From: Elusimicrobiaceae bacterium
GTDB taxonomy: Bacteria > Elusimicrobiota > Elusimicrobia > Elusimicrobiales > Elusimicrobiaceae
Length of the DNA stretch: 42,350 nucleotides
NCBI GenBank assembly: GCA_017961585.1
Contig: JAGCWX010000026.1
Coordinates: 1 to 42,350 of the forward strand
Direction: 5' to 3'
The number at the start of each line of letters is the position of its first letter. Position 1 is the stretch's first letter. The translations under genes were made by a program, and so were the position numbers. The notes below the pieces were generated by a model. It made no database searches and was not told where the DNA came from. It saw only the letters and a list, made by a program, of their open reading frames with translations. Of the stretch, positions 33,301 to 41,924 are shown piece by piece.

Positions 33301-33317
33301 GATTCCCATCCTCAGCT
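33301..33317 (+). repeat. att-like direct repeat, distal copy
   Basis: Exact copy of the tRNA-Thr 3' end (17 of 17). The TerC-family gene begins 20 nt downstream. Confidence 0.85.
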
Positions 33318-33337
33318 TTTTCTTTTGAGATAACACT

Positions 33338-34279
33338 ATGGAACCGGTAACTTCTGCTGTTTCACTATGTATGTGGGTGGCTTTTTGGGTCACGGTGATC
33401 ACGGCCCTGTTTATTGATTTAACTGTGCTTAACAAGCACCACGGGCATGTGTCTATTAAAGAAGCCGCCACAATGGTTTGTGCGTGGGTATCGTTGGCCC
33501 TTGTATTTGGCGGGGCCATTTGGTTGTTTGAAGGGCCTCAACACGCGCTTGCCTTTTACACGGGCTACGTGTTGGAATATTCGTTGTCCATTGACAACAT
33601 GTTCGTTTTCATCCTTATTTTTAGCTATTTTGCCATTCCGCACGATTTGCAACCCAAGGCGTTACTGTGGGGGATTTTAGGCGCGGTTGTGTTGCGTTTC
33701 CTTTTTATTTTTGTAGGGGTGCAGCTTATTTCCCTTTTCTCTTGGACGATTTACGTTTTCGGCGCGCTGCTGATCTTTACGGCACTTAAAATGCTTTTGC
33801 AAAAGGAAGATGACCGGTTTGATCCCAGCCAATCGCTTCCGCTTAAAATTTTGCGTAAGTTTATGCCGCTAAAAACCGATTATCACGGCGAGAACTTTTT
33901 TGTGAAAGAAGGCATTAAGTGGTTTGCTACGCCCTTGTTTGCGGCGGTGCTTGTGATTGAAATGAGCGACCTTATCTTTGCGGTGGATTCTATCCCGGCG
34001 GTATTATCTATCACACAAGATACGTTTTTGGTGTACTCCTCTAACATTTTTGCTATTATCGGGTTGCGGTCGTTGTATTTCCTGCTTTCGGGTATGGCGG
34101 GCAAATTCCCCTATTTAAAATACGGCATTTCGGTCATTTTATTCTTTGTAGGGGTTAAAATGCTGCTTTCCCACTTTGTAAAAGTGCCGATAGGGGCTTC
34201 CCTGGCGGTGATTGTGGGGATCTTGGCGTTGTCTATCCTGGCGGGGAAGATTTTCCCACCGAAAGCGGCCCAAAATTAG
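33338..34279 (+). CDS. TerC-family membrane protein (Alx-like)
   Basis: A 313-residue inner-membrane protein with about eight membrane spans. The family signatures are LEYSLSIDNMFVFILIFSYF and VIEMSDLIFAVDSIPAVLSI, with the conserved Asp residues of the two repeats. The TerC/Alx family is linked to Mn2+ export and to tellurite resistance; the length fits Alx. There is no strong ribosome-binding site. It may be transcribed by read-through from tRNA-Thr, because no promoter is obvious in between. In E. coli, alx is controlled by a Mn2+ riboswitch of the yybP-ykoY class; the hairpins upstream here do not match its consensus by eye. Confidence 0.88.
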   Translation: MEPVTSAVSLCMWVAFWVTVITALFIDLTVLNKHHGHVSIKEAATMVCAWVSLALVFGGAIWLFEGPQHALAFYTGYVLEYSLSIDNMFVFILIFSYFAIPHDLQPKALLWGILGAVVLRFLFIFVGVQLISLFSWTIYVFGALLIFTALKMLLQKEDDRFDPSQSLPLKILRKFMPLKTDYHGENFFVKEGIKWFATPLFAAVLVIEMSDLIFAVDSIPAVLSITQDTFLVYSSNIFAIIGLRSLYFLLSGMAGKFPYLKYGISVILFFVGVKMLLSHFVKVPIGASLAVIVGILALSILAGKIFPPKAAQN

Positions 34280-34289
34280 CGGGGTTTCA

Positions 34290-34318
34290 TTGACACTATC
34301 CCCTCAAATTGCTATAAT
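34290..34318 (+). promoter_or_regulatory. Strong sigma70 promoter of rpmB
   Basis: Perfect TTGACA (34290-34295), 17-nt spacer, TGC, perfect TATAAT (34313-34318). The strongest promoter in the window. It partly overlaps the end of the preceding intergenic region. Confidence 0.85.
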
Positions 34319-34355
34319 AAATTAAATCAATTTATCTTAGTAAAGGAAGGAACTT

Positions 34356-34550
34356 ATGGCTTATAAATGTGCAGTTTGTGGCAAGGCCTCCGTCTCCGGC
34401 GGTTCTTACAGCCACTCCAACTTGCGGACGAAAAGAAGCTTTAAACCGAACTTGCAAAAGCAAAAAATCGTTTTGGACGGCAAAACCCAAACGGCTTATG
34501 TATGCACGGGTTGTATCAAAAGCGGTCTGGCCAAAAGACCGGCGAAGTAA
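34356..34550 (+). CDS. rpmB: Ribosomal protein bL28
   Basis: A 64-residue protein of the large ribosomal subunit. The start MAYKCAVCGKASVSGGSYSH and the NLRTKRSFKPNLQK block identify bL28. Two Cys pairs, CAVC and CTGC, make it a zinc-binding (C+) form. AGGAAGG precedes the ATG. It has its own strong promoter and terminator, so it is monocistronic. Genes for L33 or others often beside it are absent. Confidence 0.96.
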   Translation: MAYKCAVCGKASVSGGSYSHSNLRTKRSFKPNLQKQKIVLDGKTQTAYVCTGCIKSGLAKRPAK

Positions 34551-34581
34551 GTCTCTTTTTGTAGCAAATGGTAATACATAC

Positions 34582-34613
34582 AGCCCGTGCTCCGTTGGAG
34601 TGCGGGCTTTTTG
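34582..34613 (+). terminator. rpmB terminator
   Basis: AGCCCG (34582-34587) pairs with CGGGCT (34603-34608), with an inner CTCC/GGAG stem and a T-run after it. It ends 28 nt before bamA. Confidence 0.85.
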
Positions 34614-34640
34614 ATTTTTTACATTTTAAGGGTTTGTAAC

Positions 34641-37013
34641 ATGATAATTTCCAAGCAAACAGCTGCCGTTTTAACCGGCCTGTTCATTTGTTTTTTTTCG
34701 TACGCGCGCGCGGCAGAAGCCCCTTTGGAGCTAGATCCCACCGGCCCGTGGATGGTGTGTAATATTCAAGTAGAAGGTTTGCAGAACATCCGTAAACGCA
34801 CGGTTACCAAAGCCGGCCACGCCAAAAAAGGCGAACTTTACGAACGGATGACCGTTTCCGAAGATGTGCAAGATATTTCGGGCCTGGGTAGTTTTGACTC
34901 GGTGGAAATAGACATTACCCCCATTGCCGGCACCCGCAAAGACAAAGAATCCAACACGGATTATCAATGCCACCGGCTGACTTATCTTGTTAAAGAAAAA
35001 CCGATTTTTGACCGCATTACTTATCAAGGCCGCAAGCACTTGGGCAAAGGGGTCATTACACAAGCCATGACGCTGAAGGTAAAGGACCCGTTTAATGAAG
35101 CCAAACTCCAGTCCGACCTCAAACGCATTACCGACAAATATGCCGAAAAGGGCTACGTCAACGCGCAGGTATCTTACGAGCTAGAAGAACGCGCAGACCT
35201 CAATGTGGTATACGTCAAGTTGATTATTGACGAAGGGGAACGGGTGCGCGTCAAAGAAGTGACGTTGGACACAAACGGAGTGGAAACGCAACTTCCTACG
35301 CAAAAAATCATTAAAAAGGCCTCCAACCGCCCGGGCAAAGTATTTAAACCGCAAAATTTACAAAAAGATTGGGTGAAAATGATGCTCTACGGCCGCAACA
35401 AAGGGTATAGCGAATTTAATTTAACGCAGCCGCAAATTACGTATAACGACGCAAAGGATGAAGCTTTCCTAACCTACCAACTGACCGAAGGTCCGCAAGT
35501 AGATTTTGGCAAGGTATCGTTTGAAGGCAACAACGTTTTCACCCCGGCCGAACTGCAAGAACAAGTGTTCTTCCGCCCGGGCCACCGATACAATCAAAAA
35601 GATTTTGACGATACCATTTCCGCCATTCAGGAACAATATGCCGACCGGGGCTATCTGCAAGCGCAAGTGATGCCGGTTAAGGATATTCAAAACGGAATTT
35701 TAAACATTAAGTTTGATATTTCCGAAGGGCATATTTTCTATATTGATCACGTGGATGTAACCGGTTATGAACACACTAAAAAATATGTTTTTACGCGGGA
35801 ATTAACCATCCACCCCGGCGACTTGTACGATAACGCCAAAATCAAACGCAGCCAAACTAAAATTTTAAACTTGGGCTTTATTAACGATGTTCAAATTGGC
35901 TTGCAACCTACGGCCGACCCCAACAAAGTGGACCTGGATTTTAACGTCGTAGAAGGCCGCCCGGGGATGTTCACTGCCGGGTTGGCGATGAGCTCTATGG
36001 ACGGGCTGTATGGGGAAGTGTCCGTCAACCACCTCAACTTGTTTGGGCGGGCGCAGCGGTTGTCTTTACGCACCCTGTTTGGTAAAGAAATTTTGGATTA
36101 CACGGTGAGCTGGTACACCCCGTGGATTTTTGATAAACCCACCTCGCTGGGGATAGATTTATTTAATACGCGCCGTTATCGTTCCTTCTCTACCGAAAAC
36201 CAGGCCTATACCGAAAAACGTATCGGCGGCCGCTTGAAAGTGGGTCCGCGTTTTAATGACGACATTTACCAACTTTCCTTTGGTTATTCGTTTGAGCACA
36301 TTGACATTTACGATATTGATTCTCAATTCCAATGTCACGAAGGGCAAGACCCGGCCACCTGTATCGCCAAAGGCACTACGGATCTTTCCACCATCAGTAC
36401 GGACTTTGCCATTGATACGCGCGACAACATTTGGGATCCTACCCGCGGGTGGCGTAACTCGTTAGGGTTGGCGTTGGCCGGCGGCCCCGTCGGCGGGGAT
36501 TTGGACTTGTGGTACCTCAATGCGCGCTCCATTTTCAACTACACGGTGCTCAACGTGGGGGGCAATTACCCCATTGTGTTTGTGCTGTCTAACAAAATCG
36601 GGTCGGTGCGGCCTTACGGGCGCACGCAGGAAGTACCTCCGTACGAAAAATTCTTCCTGGGTGGTGCCGATACCATCCGCGGATATGAACGTGCCGGCGA
36701 AATCGGCCCCAAATACGGCGGAACAACGTACTACGTAATGAATGCGGAGTTGCGTTTCCCGCTGGCGCGCGAAGGGCGGCGCAACATGGCCCAGTTTGCT
36801 TTCTTCTTTGATTTGGGTAACTCGTGGGATCATTATGACGATTTGGAATTCTCGCTAGGGCCGGACGAAAATCAATTTAAGGCCGGGGTCGGGGTTGGGC
36901 TCCGTTTAACCACTCCGTCGTTGCCGATTCGTATTGACTGGGGGTACGGGCTCAATCACCGCGCCGGTGAAGACCGCTCCCACTTCTACTTCAACATTTC
37001 AAACATGATGTAG
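34641..37013 (+). CDS. bamA: Outer-membrane assembly factor BamA
   Basis: A 790-residue Omp85 protein, the core of the BAM complex that inserts beta-barrels into the outer membrane. It has a signal peptide (cleavage near ARAAEA) and five POTRA domains (about 30-420), with repeats such as ITYQGRKHLGKGVITQA and VSFEGNNVFTPAELQEQ. The C-terminal barrel contains the VRGF-like motif as TIRGYERAGE. An extracellular loop has a Cys pair (FQCHEGQDPATC, about residues 564-574). The protein ends FYFNISNMM rather than with the usual terminal Phe or Trp. ATG 34641 begins the signal peptide; an upstream in-frame codon at 34587 would lie in the rpmB terminator. First gene of the envelope cluster. Confidence 0.95.
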   Translation: MIISKQTAAVLTGLFICFFSYARAAEAPLELDPTGPWMVCNIQVEGLQNIRKRTVTKAGHAKKGELYERMTVSEDVQDISGLGSFDSVEIDITPIAGTRKDKESNTDYQCHRLTYLVKEKPIFDRITYQGRKHLGKGVITQAMTLKVKDPFNEAKLQSDLKRITDKYAEKGYVNAQVSYELEERADLNVVYVKLIIDEGERVRVKEVTLDTNGVETQLPTQKIIKKASNRPGKVFKPQNLQKDWVKMMLYGRNKGYSEFNLTQPQITYNDAKDEAFLTYQLTEGPQVDFGKVSFEGNNVFTPAELQEQVFFRPGHRYNQKDFDDTISAIQEQYADRGYLQAQVMPVKDIQNGILNIKFDISEGHIFYIDHVDVTGYEHTKKYVFTRELTIHPGDLYDNAKIKRSQTKILNLGFINDVQIGLQPTADPNKVDLDFNVVEGRPGMFTAGLAMSSMDGLYGEVSVNHLNLFGRAQRLSLRTLFGKEILDYTVSWYTPWIFDKPTSLGIDLFNTRRYRSFSTENQAYTEKRIGGRLKVGPRFNDDIYQLSFGYSFEHIDIYDIDSQFQCHEGQDPATCIAKGTTDLSTISTDFAIDTRDNIWDPTRGWRNSLGLALAGGPVGGDLDLWYLNARSIFNYTVLNVGGNYPIVFVLSNKIGSVRPYGRTQEVPPYEKFFLGGADTIRGYERAGEIGPKYGGTTYYVMNAELRFPLAREGRRNMAQFAFFFDLGNSWDHYDDLEFSLGPDENQFKAGVGVGLRLTTPSLPIRIDWGYGLNHRAGEDRSHFYFNISNMM

Positions 37014-37020
37014 GGGGAAC

Positions 37021-37908
37021 ATGAAACAACGTTGGTTCGTGGCAATGGTAGCAGGTTTATTTGCGGCAGGCATTTTGCAAGCGCAAGAAATGGCGCTTAC
37101 AGAAGAAGAAAATGCGGCCGTGGCTGCTATTTTGGCCAAAGCGCAAGAACCGCCTGCCAAGCCCGAACAACTGCCCGCGCCCGCTCAGGTGCAAGCCGAA
37201 GTGAAAGAGGAACTTGACGAAGAAGACCCGCCGGCCGAACCCGAGGAAGAAGAACCCACCACGCCTGCTAAATGTTTAACGGTGGCTTTTGTGGATATTG
37301 ACGAGGCATTCAATGCGCACCCGCGCACGGTGGCCGTTAAAGAGCAAATCCGCCGCAAAATTTTAGCCAAAGAGGACGAGGTGGACAGTGCCAAAGACAC
37401 CATTGCCACCCTCACGGCCGAGAATCAACGCCTGGCCGCTCACATCCGGCAATTAAAACCGTTTTACGAACGTATTGTGGTAGAACCGCACCCGTTCTTG
37501 CCGCGCCCGGCCGAAAATGCCGACGAACTGGAACTAGGCAACGTGCTTAACCGCTTAACTTTTGCCGGTTCGGATGTGTTTTACACCACGCCGCTAAACA
37601 CGCCTTCCCAGCTGGAAGAACTCAAAGCCCGTATCGCCGCCAACAAACAAGTGATTGAAGAGCGCAGTTTTTTTATTGACAATTACAAAGCCCAAACGCG
37701 CGAAGAAATTTTAAAATTGGAAGAGCAAGAAGTCAAAGAGATTTTGAAAGACATTTATTTGGAAATCAAATCCTTTGCCAAAAAGCGTAACATTGGGGCA
37801 ATCGTCCGCAAGGACGAAGTGCTCTATGGCGAAAAGCCCGTCAATGTTACTAAAGACTTTATAAACCGCTTGAAGAAAGCAAAAAAATACCGCAAACGCG
37901 GAAAATAG
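37021..37908 (+). CDS. OmpH/Skp-like periplasmic chaperone, extended
   Basis: A 295-residue protein with a signal peptide (MKQRWFVAMVAGLFAAGILQ). An acidic Pro/Glu-rich segment (about 40-80) is not typical of Skp. The OmpH core follows: LTVAFVDIDEAFNAHPRTVA, then a long coiled coil, an insert of about 80 residues and a C-terminal helix (LDIYLEIKSFAKKRN-like). Skp is usually about 160 residues, so this one is much longer. It carries unfolded outer-membrane proteins to BamA, encoded just before it. It starts 7 nt after bamA with a GGGGG ribosome site. Confidence 0.85.
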   Translation: MKQRWFVAMVAGLFAAGILQAQEMALTEEENAAVAAILAKAQEPPAKPEQLPAPAQVQAEVKEELDEEDPPAEPEEEEPTTPAKCLTVAFVDIDEAFNAHPRTVAVKEQIRRKILAKEDEVDSAKDTIATLTAENQRLAAHIRQLKPFYERIVVEPHPFLPRPAENADELELGNVLNRLTFAGSDVFYTTPLNTPSQLEELKARIAANKQVIEERSFFIDNYKAQTREEILKLEEQEVKEILKDIYLEIKSFAKKRNIGAIVRKDEVLYGEKPVNVTKDFINRLKKAKKYRKRGK

Positions 37909-37916
37909 AGGTGCTT

Positions 37917-38993
37917 ATGAAACCCTTATCAATTGAACAAATTACACAAATTACCGGGGCGCAGGCCAGCGGCGGGCAGCAAGTGCAAATTACCGCGCTG
38001 TGCGCTTTAGAAAATGCACGCGAAGGCGGCGTGTGTTATGTAACCTCGCTTGATAAGCCCGAGCAATTATCCGCGTTAAACGCTTCGGCTTTGTTCGTTC
38101 CGCAAGAGGCACAAGGCAAAGAGCTTCCGTTTAAGGGCGTTTTGCTTTACGCCAAAAACCCGGAATGGGCCTTCATTTTGCTGATGAAATACGTGGACGC
38201 GCAATATCAAAAATATACGCCCGGCATTCATCCCACGGCGGTAATCAGTGCCAAGGCCACCTTGGGCAAAGACGTATCCGTAGGGGCGTACACGGTGATT
38301 GAGGACGGCGTAACCATTGGCGACAATACCGTCATTTTCCCGCAATGTTACATTGGCAAAGATGTCCAAATCGGCAAGAACTGTTTGCTCTATCCGCAGG
38401 TGGTCATCCGCGAACAATGTGTGCTGAAAGATTATGTCATTTTGCAAGCGGGGGCGACTATCGGTTCGGACGGGTTCGGCTTCACGTTCCACGAAGGCCG
38501 CCACCAAAAAATCCCGCAAATTGGCAACGTGGTTTTGGGCAATGATGTAGAAATTCAATCCAACACGTGTATTGACCGTTCCAAAATTGCCAGCACCGTC
38601 ATTGGCGACAATACCAAAATTGACAACCTGGTCCAAATCGGCCACAACGTAACGGTGGGGATGAGCTCTATTTTCTGCTCGCAAGTAGGGGTTGCCGGTA
38701 CTACGCAAATTGGCAACGGTGTCATTTTAGCCGGGCAAGTAGGTTTGGCCGGGCACATGAAAATTGGCGATCAGGTTCGGGTAGCTGCCCAGGCGGGGGT
38801 AATGAACTCCATCCCGGCGGGGCAAACGTATTTAGGTTCCCCGGCTATGCCCCAGCGCGATGCCTTAAAACAGTACGCAATTTTGCGCAAATTGCCGGAA
38901 ATGTACAAAGAATTTCAACAATTTCAAAAAGAAGCGGCTGATCTTAAAAAAATGTCTTTTTGGGGTCGGCTCAAAAAATTATTAGGACGTTAA
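37917..38993 (+). CDS. lpxD: UDP-3-O-acylglucosamine N-acyltransferase
   Basis: A 358-residue enzyme that adds the second acyl chain in lipid A synthesis. The N-terminal uridine-binding domain is followed by left-handed beta-helix hexapeptide repeats (GVTIGDNTVIFPQCYIGKDV). The catalytic His lies in IGHNVTVG, and GATIGSDGFGFTFHEG is the family motif. Start ATG 37917 is preceded by an AGAGG site; a GTG at 37911 is too close. A C-terminal helical tail completes the trimer. Spaced 8 nt from ompH. Confidence 0.95.
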   Translation: MKPLSIEQITQITGAQASGGQQVQITALCALENAREGGVCYVTSLDKPEQLSALNASALFVPQEAQGKELPFKGVLLYAKNPEWAFILLMKYVDAQYQKYTPGIHPTAVISAKATLGKDVSVGAYTVIEDGVTIGDNTVIFPQCYIGKDVQIGKNCLLYPQVVIREQCVLKDYVILQAGATIGSDGFGFTFHEGRHQKIPQIGNVVLGNDVEIQSNTCIDRSKIASTVIGDNTKIDNLVQIGHNVTVGMSSIFCSQVGVAGTTQIGNGVILAGQVGLAGHMKIGDQVRVAAQAGVMNSIPAGQTYLGSPAMPQRDALKQYAILRKLPEMYKEFQQFQKEAADLKKMSFWGRLKKLLGR

Positions 38994-38995
38994 TT

Positions 38996-39820
38996 ATGAG
39001 AAAAACCATTTTGCAATCTACCACGGTAAGCGGCCCCGGTTTACACACGGGCGTGCCCACTACCATGACGTTTAAACCCGCCCAAAACGGCATTACATTC
39101 TTGCGGACCGATTTGCCCAACGCTAAACCGATTTTGGCTCACGTCAGCAACGTAGGTTCCACCTTGCGCGGAACCAATTTAAAAAATGAAACGGCCGAGG
39201 TGTGGACGATTGAACACGTGATGTCTGCCCTGCACGCGCTGGGGATTACCGACGTGGCCGTGGAAATGGACGGCCCGGAACCCCCGGTAACCGACGGGGC
39301 TAGCGACGTGTATGTGGACGCGCTGCTTAAAGCCGGCGTGCAAGATTTGCCCGAGGAACAACCCCTTTTAAACATCAAGCAAAAAATTACGTACAGTTGC
39401 GGTACTATTTTCTATTCGGCCGAACCGGCGGATCAGCTTACGTTTAGCTTTGTGTATCGGCACAAACATCCGCTTTTGGCCCATTGTGAGTATAGTTTTG
39501 TGTTTAATCAGCAAAATTATATTGAGCAAATTGCCCGCGCGCGCACCTTTGGGTTTGAAGAAGAATTGGCCTTTTTAAAAGCCCACGGGCTTGCCAAGGG
39601 CGGCAATTTAGAAAATGCCGTCATCGTAGGTAAAGACAAATTTATCAACGAGCGTCGCTTCCCCGATGAACCGGTGCGCCATAAATTGTTGGACTTAATT
39701 GGCGACATTAGTCTCACCGGGCGCAAACTGCCCCCGCTGCACATTCACTGCGAATGTGGCGGCCACAAACACAATGTTATTTTTGCTACAATTTTGTTAG
39801 CCAATGCGGAGGACAAATGA
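38996..39820 (+). CDS. lpxC: UDP-3-O-acyl-GlcNAc deacetylase
   Basis: A 274-residue Zn2+ amidase performing the committed step of lipid A synthesis. The zinc His in IEHVMSALHALGI, and the His and Asp of HKLLDLIGDISLTG, are present, as is the base Glu region. GGHKHNVIF near the end contains the catalytic His. It is slightly shorter than E. coli LpxC (305). ATG 38996 lies two bases after the lpxD stop. In Bacteroidetes LpxC is fused to FabZ; here they are separate but overlap by 4 bp. Confidence 0.95.
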   Translation: MRKTILQSTTVSGPGLHTGVPTTMTFKPAQNGITFLRTDLPNAKPILAHVSNVGSTLRGTNLKNETAEVWTIEHVMSALHALGITDVAVEMDGPEPPVTDGASDVYVDALLKAGVQDLPEEQPLLNIKQKITYSCGTIFYSAEPADQLTFSFVYRHKHPLLAHCEYSFVFNQQNYIEQIARARTFGFEEELAFLKAHGLAKGGNLENAVIVGKDKFINERRFPDEPVRHKLLDLIGDISLTGRKLPPLHIHCECGGHKHNVIFATILLANAEDK

Positions 39821-40302
39821 GCAGCCGTACCCATTTAAAATCATTTCTTTCCCTGCCGGTGATTAGCACACTCACGTTGCAGCAGATTAAAAAAACCATT
39901 CCCCACCGCGAGCCGTTCCTGCTGGTGGACGAGGTACGCGTGCTGGAAGACGGCAAAAAATACATTGGCGTTCATTACGTGCGGGAAGATGAATATTATT
40001 TCAAAGGTCATTTCCCGGAGCACCCGGTTATGCCGGGGGTTTTGGTGATAGAGAGCATGTCCCAGGCGTTTGGCGGGGCGGTGATGAACCATGTTAATAA
40101 AGACAACCGCTATATCCCTTTGTTTTTAAGCATTGAGGAGGCCAAATTCCGCGGCATGGTTCGCCCCGGGGACACGCTGGAAATGCCCATTGAAATCCTC
40201 CGTTTAGGAAGAATTTCCAAAATCTATGCCGAGGCGTACGTAAACGGCAAATTGTGCACGCAAGCCGCACTCAATTTTATTTTAGGAGAGCAACATGTCT
40301 AA
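39817..40302 (+). CDS. fabZ: 3-hydroxyacyl-ACP dehydratase
   Basis: A 161-residue hot-dog-fold dehydratase of fatty acid synthesis. IPHREPFLLVDEV and KGHFPEHPVMPGVLVIESMSQ carry the catalytic His and Glu. Its 15-residue N-terminal extension is not in most FabZ proteins. ATG 39817 overlaps the lpxC stop (ATGA). Its place in the lipid A operon balances hydroxyacyl-ACP between phospholipid and lipid A. Overlaps lpxA by 8 bp. Confidence 0.95.
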   Translation: MSSRTHLKSFLSLPVISTLTLQQIKKTIPHREPFLLVDEVRVLEDGKKYIGVHYVREDEYYFKGHFPEHPVMPGVLVIESMSQAFGGAVMNHVNKDNRYIPLFLSIEEAKFRGMVRPGDTLEMPIEILRLGRISKIYAEAYVNGKLCTQAALNFILGEQHV

Positions 40303-41098
40303 CATTCACCCTACTGCTGTCATTGATCCTACCGCTAAAATTGATCCTTCCACGGTCATCGGTCCGTTTACGGTGATTGGGGCAGATGTCCAAATCGGCA
40401 AGAATAACCGCATTGGCCCGCATTGTGTGATTGAAAACACCACCATGGGCGATAATAATGAGCTCATTGCCAGTGCTTTTATCGGGGTCAAACCGCAAGA
40501 TTTATCTTATAAAGATGAACACACCCGCGTAGTAATTGGTAACGGCAACAAAATCCGCGAATGTGTAACCATTCACCGTTCCACGTTTGTGGACGATCCC
40601 ACCACCTTGGGCGATAACAATTTGCTGATGGCCAACTCGCACTTGGCGCACGACGTGCACATGGGCAACAACTGCATTGTGGCCAACTGTAGCGGTTTAG
40701 CCGGGCATATCCGGGTGGAAGACCGGGTGATTATCTCCGGCTTGGTAGGGATGCACCAGTTTATCCGCATCGGCACCATGGCGATGATTTCCGGCGGCTC
40801 TATGGCCGTTTTGGATGTTCCGCCTTATTGTATTGCCCAGGGCGACCGCGCCCGCTTGGTGGGGCTGAATATTGTAGGGTTACGCCGTGCCGGTTTTGAC
40901 CGCAAAGTCATTTTGGAAATTACCCGCGCGTTTAAACGGATGTTCCGCAGTGGAAAACGTTTGGAAGAGGCCATGGCCGAGTTGGAAGCCGCTCCCCACT
41001 GCAAAGAAGTGCAACATATGATTGATTTTTGCCGTGCTTCCAAACGCGGAATTGCACCGGCCAAAAAATCTCTGCACGAGGCCAATGACGACGAATAA
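40295..41098 (+). CDS. lpxA: UDP-GlcNAc O-acyltransferase
   Basis: A 267-residue first enzyme of lipid A synthesis. It opens with IHPTAVIDPTAKIDPSTVIG, a left-handed beta-helix of hexapeptide repeats. The catalytic His sits in NSHLAHDVHMGNN, and GLVGMHQFIRIG and NIVGLRRAGF are family motifs. GGAGAG precedes the ATG. Usual length (E. coli 262). Overlaps both neighbours. Confidence 0.96.
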   Translation: MSNIHPTAVIDPTAKIDPSTVIGPFTVIGADVQIGKNNRIGPHCVIENTTMGDNNELIASAFIGVKPQDLSYKDEHTRVVIGNGNKIRECVTIHRSTFVDDPTTLGDNNLLMANSHLAHDVHMGNNCIVANCSGLAGHIRVEDRVIISGLVGMHQFIRIGTMAMISGGSMAVLDVPPYCIAQGDRARLVGLNIVGLRRAGFDRKVILEITRAFKRMFRSGKRLEEAMAELEAAPHCKEVQHMIDFCRASKRGIAPAKKSLHEANDDE

Positions 41099-41924
41099 CT
41101 TGCCTAAAAAAATCGGGCTGCTTGCCGGCGAAGGCAAAATGCCCATCTACATAGCCCGCCAAGCCACGCAGCGCGGGCACGAGGTTTTTGTGCTGGGGCT
41201 TAAAGGCAACGCGCACGAAAAAGATTATCAAGGTTATTGCAAAGCATTTAAGACCATTCGCATCGGGCAACTAACGGCCGCTATTGAATTTTACAAGCAA
41301 AATGGGGTGACCTCGGTTGTGATGGCCGGGCGCGTGCAACACACTTCTATTTTTTCCAATTTCATCCCCGATAAACGCGGCGCGGCATTTTTAGCTACGC
41401 TCAAAAGTATGCAGCCCAAATACTTGTTGGAACGTATCATGGGCGAATTTGCCAAAGACGGGATTACTTTTGAAAACTCGGCCCTGTTTTTGGACGATTT
41501 TTTCCCGGGCAAAGGGGTGCTTTCTCAACGCAAACCCACCCCGCAGGAGCAAACCACCATTGATTACGGCATGTCCATTGCCAAGCAGATTGCCGCGCTG
41601 GATATTGGGCTTACTTGCGTCGTCAGCCAGCAAACCGTGATAGCCGTAGAGGGGATGGAAGGGACGGACAATTGCATCGCGCGCGCCGCGGACTTATATA
41701 AGAAAGCGGCCGAAAAAGAATCCACCGTGGTGGTGGCCAAAGCCGCCCGCCCCAACCAGGATGCCCGCTACGACTTGCCCGTCATCGGCAAAGGCACGCT
41801 TAAAAGTATGCACAAGGCGGGGTTTTCCGTCTTGGCGTTTGAAGCAGATAAAACCCTGGTGATGGACCTGGACGAAGTAATCGCCCTAGCCGATAAATAC
41901 AACATTTGCCTCATCGCTGTGTAA
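41085..41924 (+). CDS. lpxI: UDP-2,3-diacylglucosamine pyrophosphatase, LpxI type
   Basis: A 279-residue enzyme that releases lipid X and UMP, replacing LpxH. It begins KKIGLLAGEGKMPIYIARQA and has VVMAGRVQHTSIF, TVIAVEGMEGTDNCIARAA and the C-terminal MDLDEVIALADKYNI, all characteristic of LpxI (formerly DUF1009). Start ATG 41085 with ACGAGG upstream overlaps the lpxA stop by 14 bp; the longer frame from 41022 lies wholly inside lpxA. Last gene of the cluster. LpxB is not in the window, so the cluster is cut short relative to some genomes. Confidence 0.94.
   Translation: MTTNNLPKKIGLLAGEGKMPIYIARQATQRGHEVFVLGLKGNAHEKDYQGYCKAFKTIRIGQLTAAIEFYKQNGVTSVVMAGRVQHTSIFSNFIPDKRGAAFLATLKSMQPKYLLERIMGEFAKDGITFENSALFLDDFFPGKGVLSQRKPTPQEQTTIDYGMSIAKQIAALDIGLTCVVSQQTVIAVEGMEGTDNCIARAADLYKKAAEKESTVVVAKAARPNQDARYDLPVIGKGTLKSMHKAGFSVLAFEADKTLVMDLDEVIALADKYNICLIAV

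Noticed and set aside
33133-33337. yybP-ykoY manganese riboswitch before the TerC-family gene
   Set aside because: The region is structured and Alx genes can have this riboswitch, but I cannot find its conserved motifs. A cmsearch with RF00080 would decide; a significant hit would overturn this rejection.
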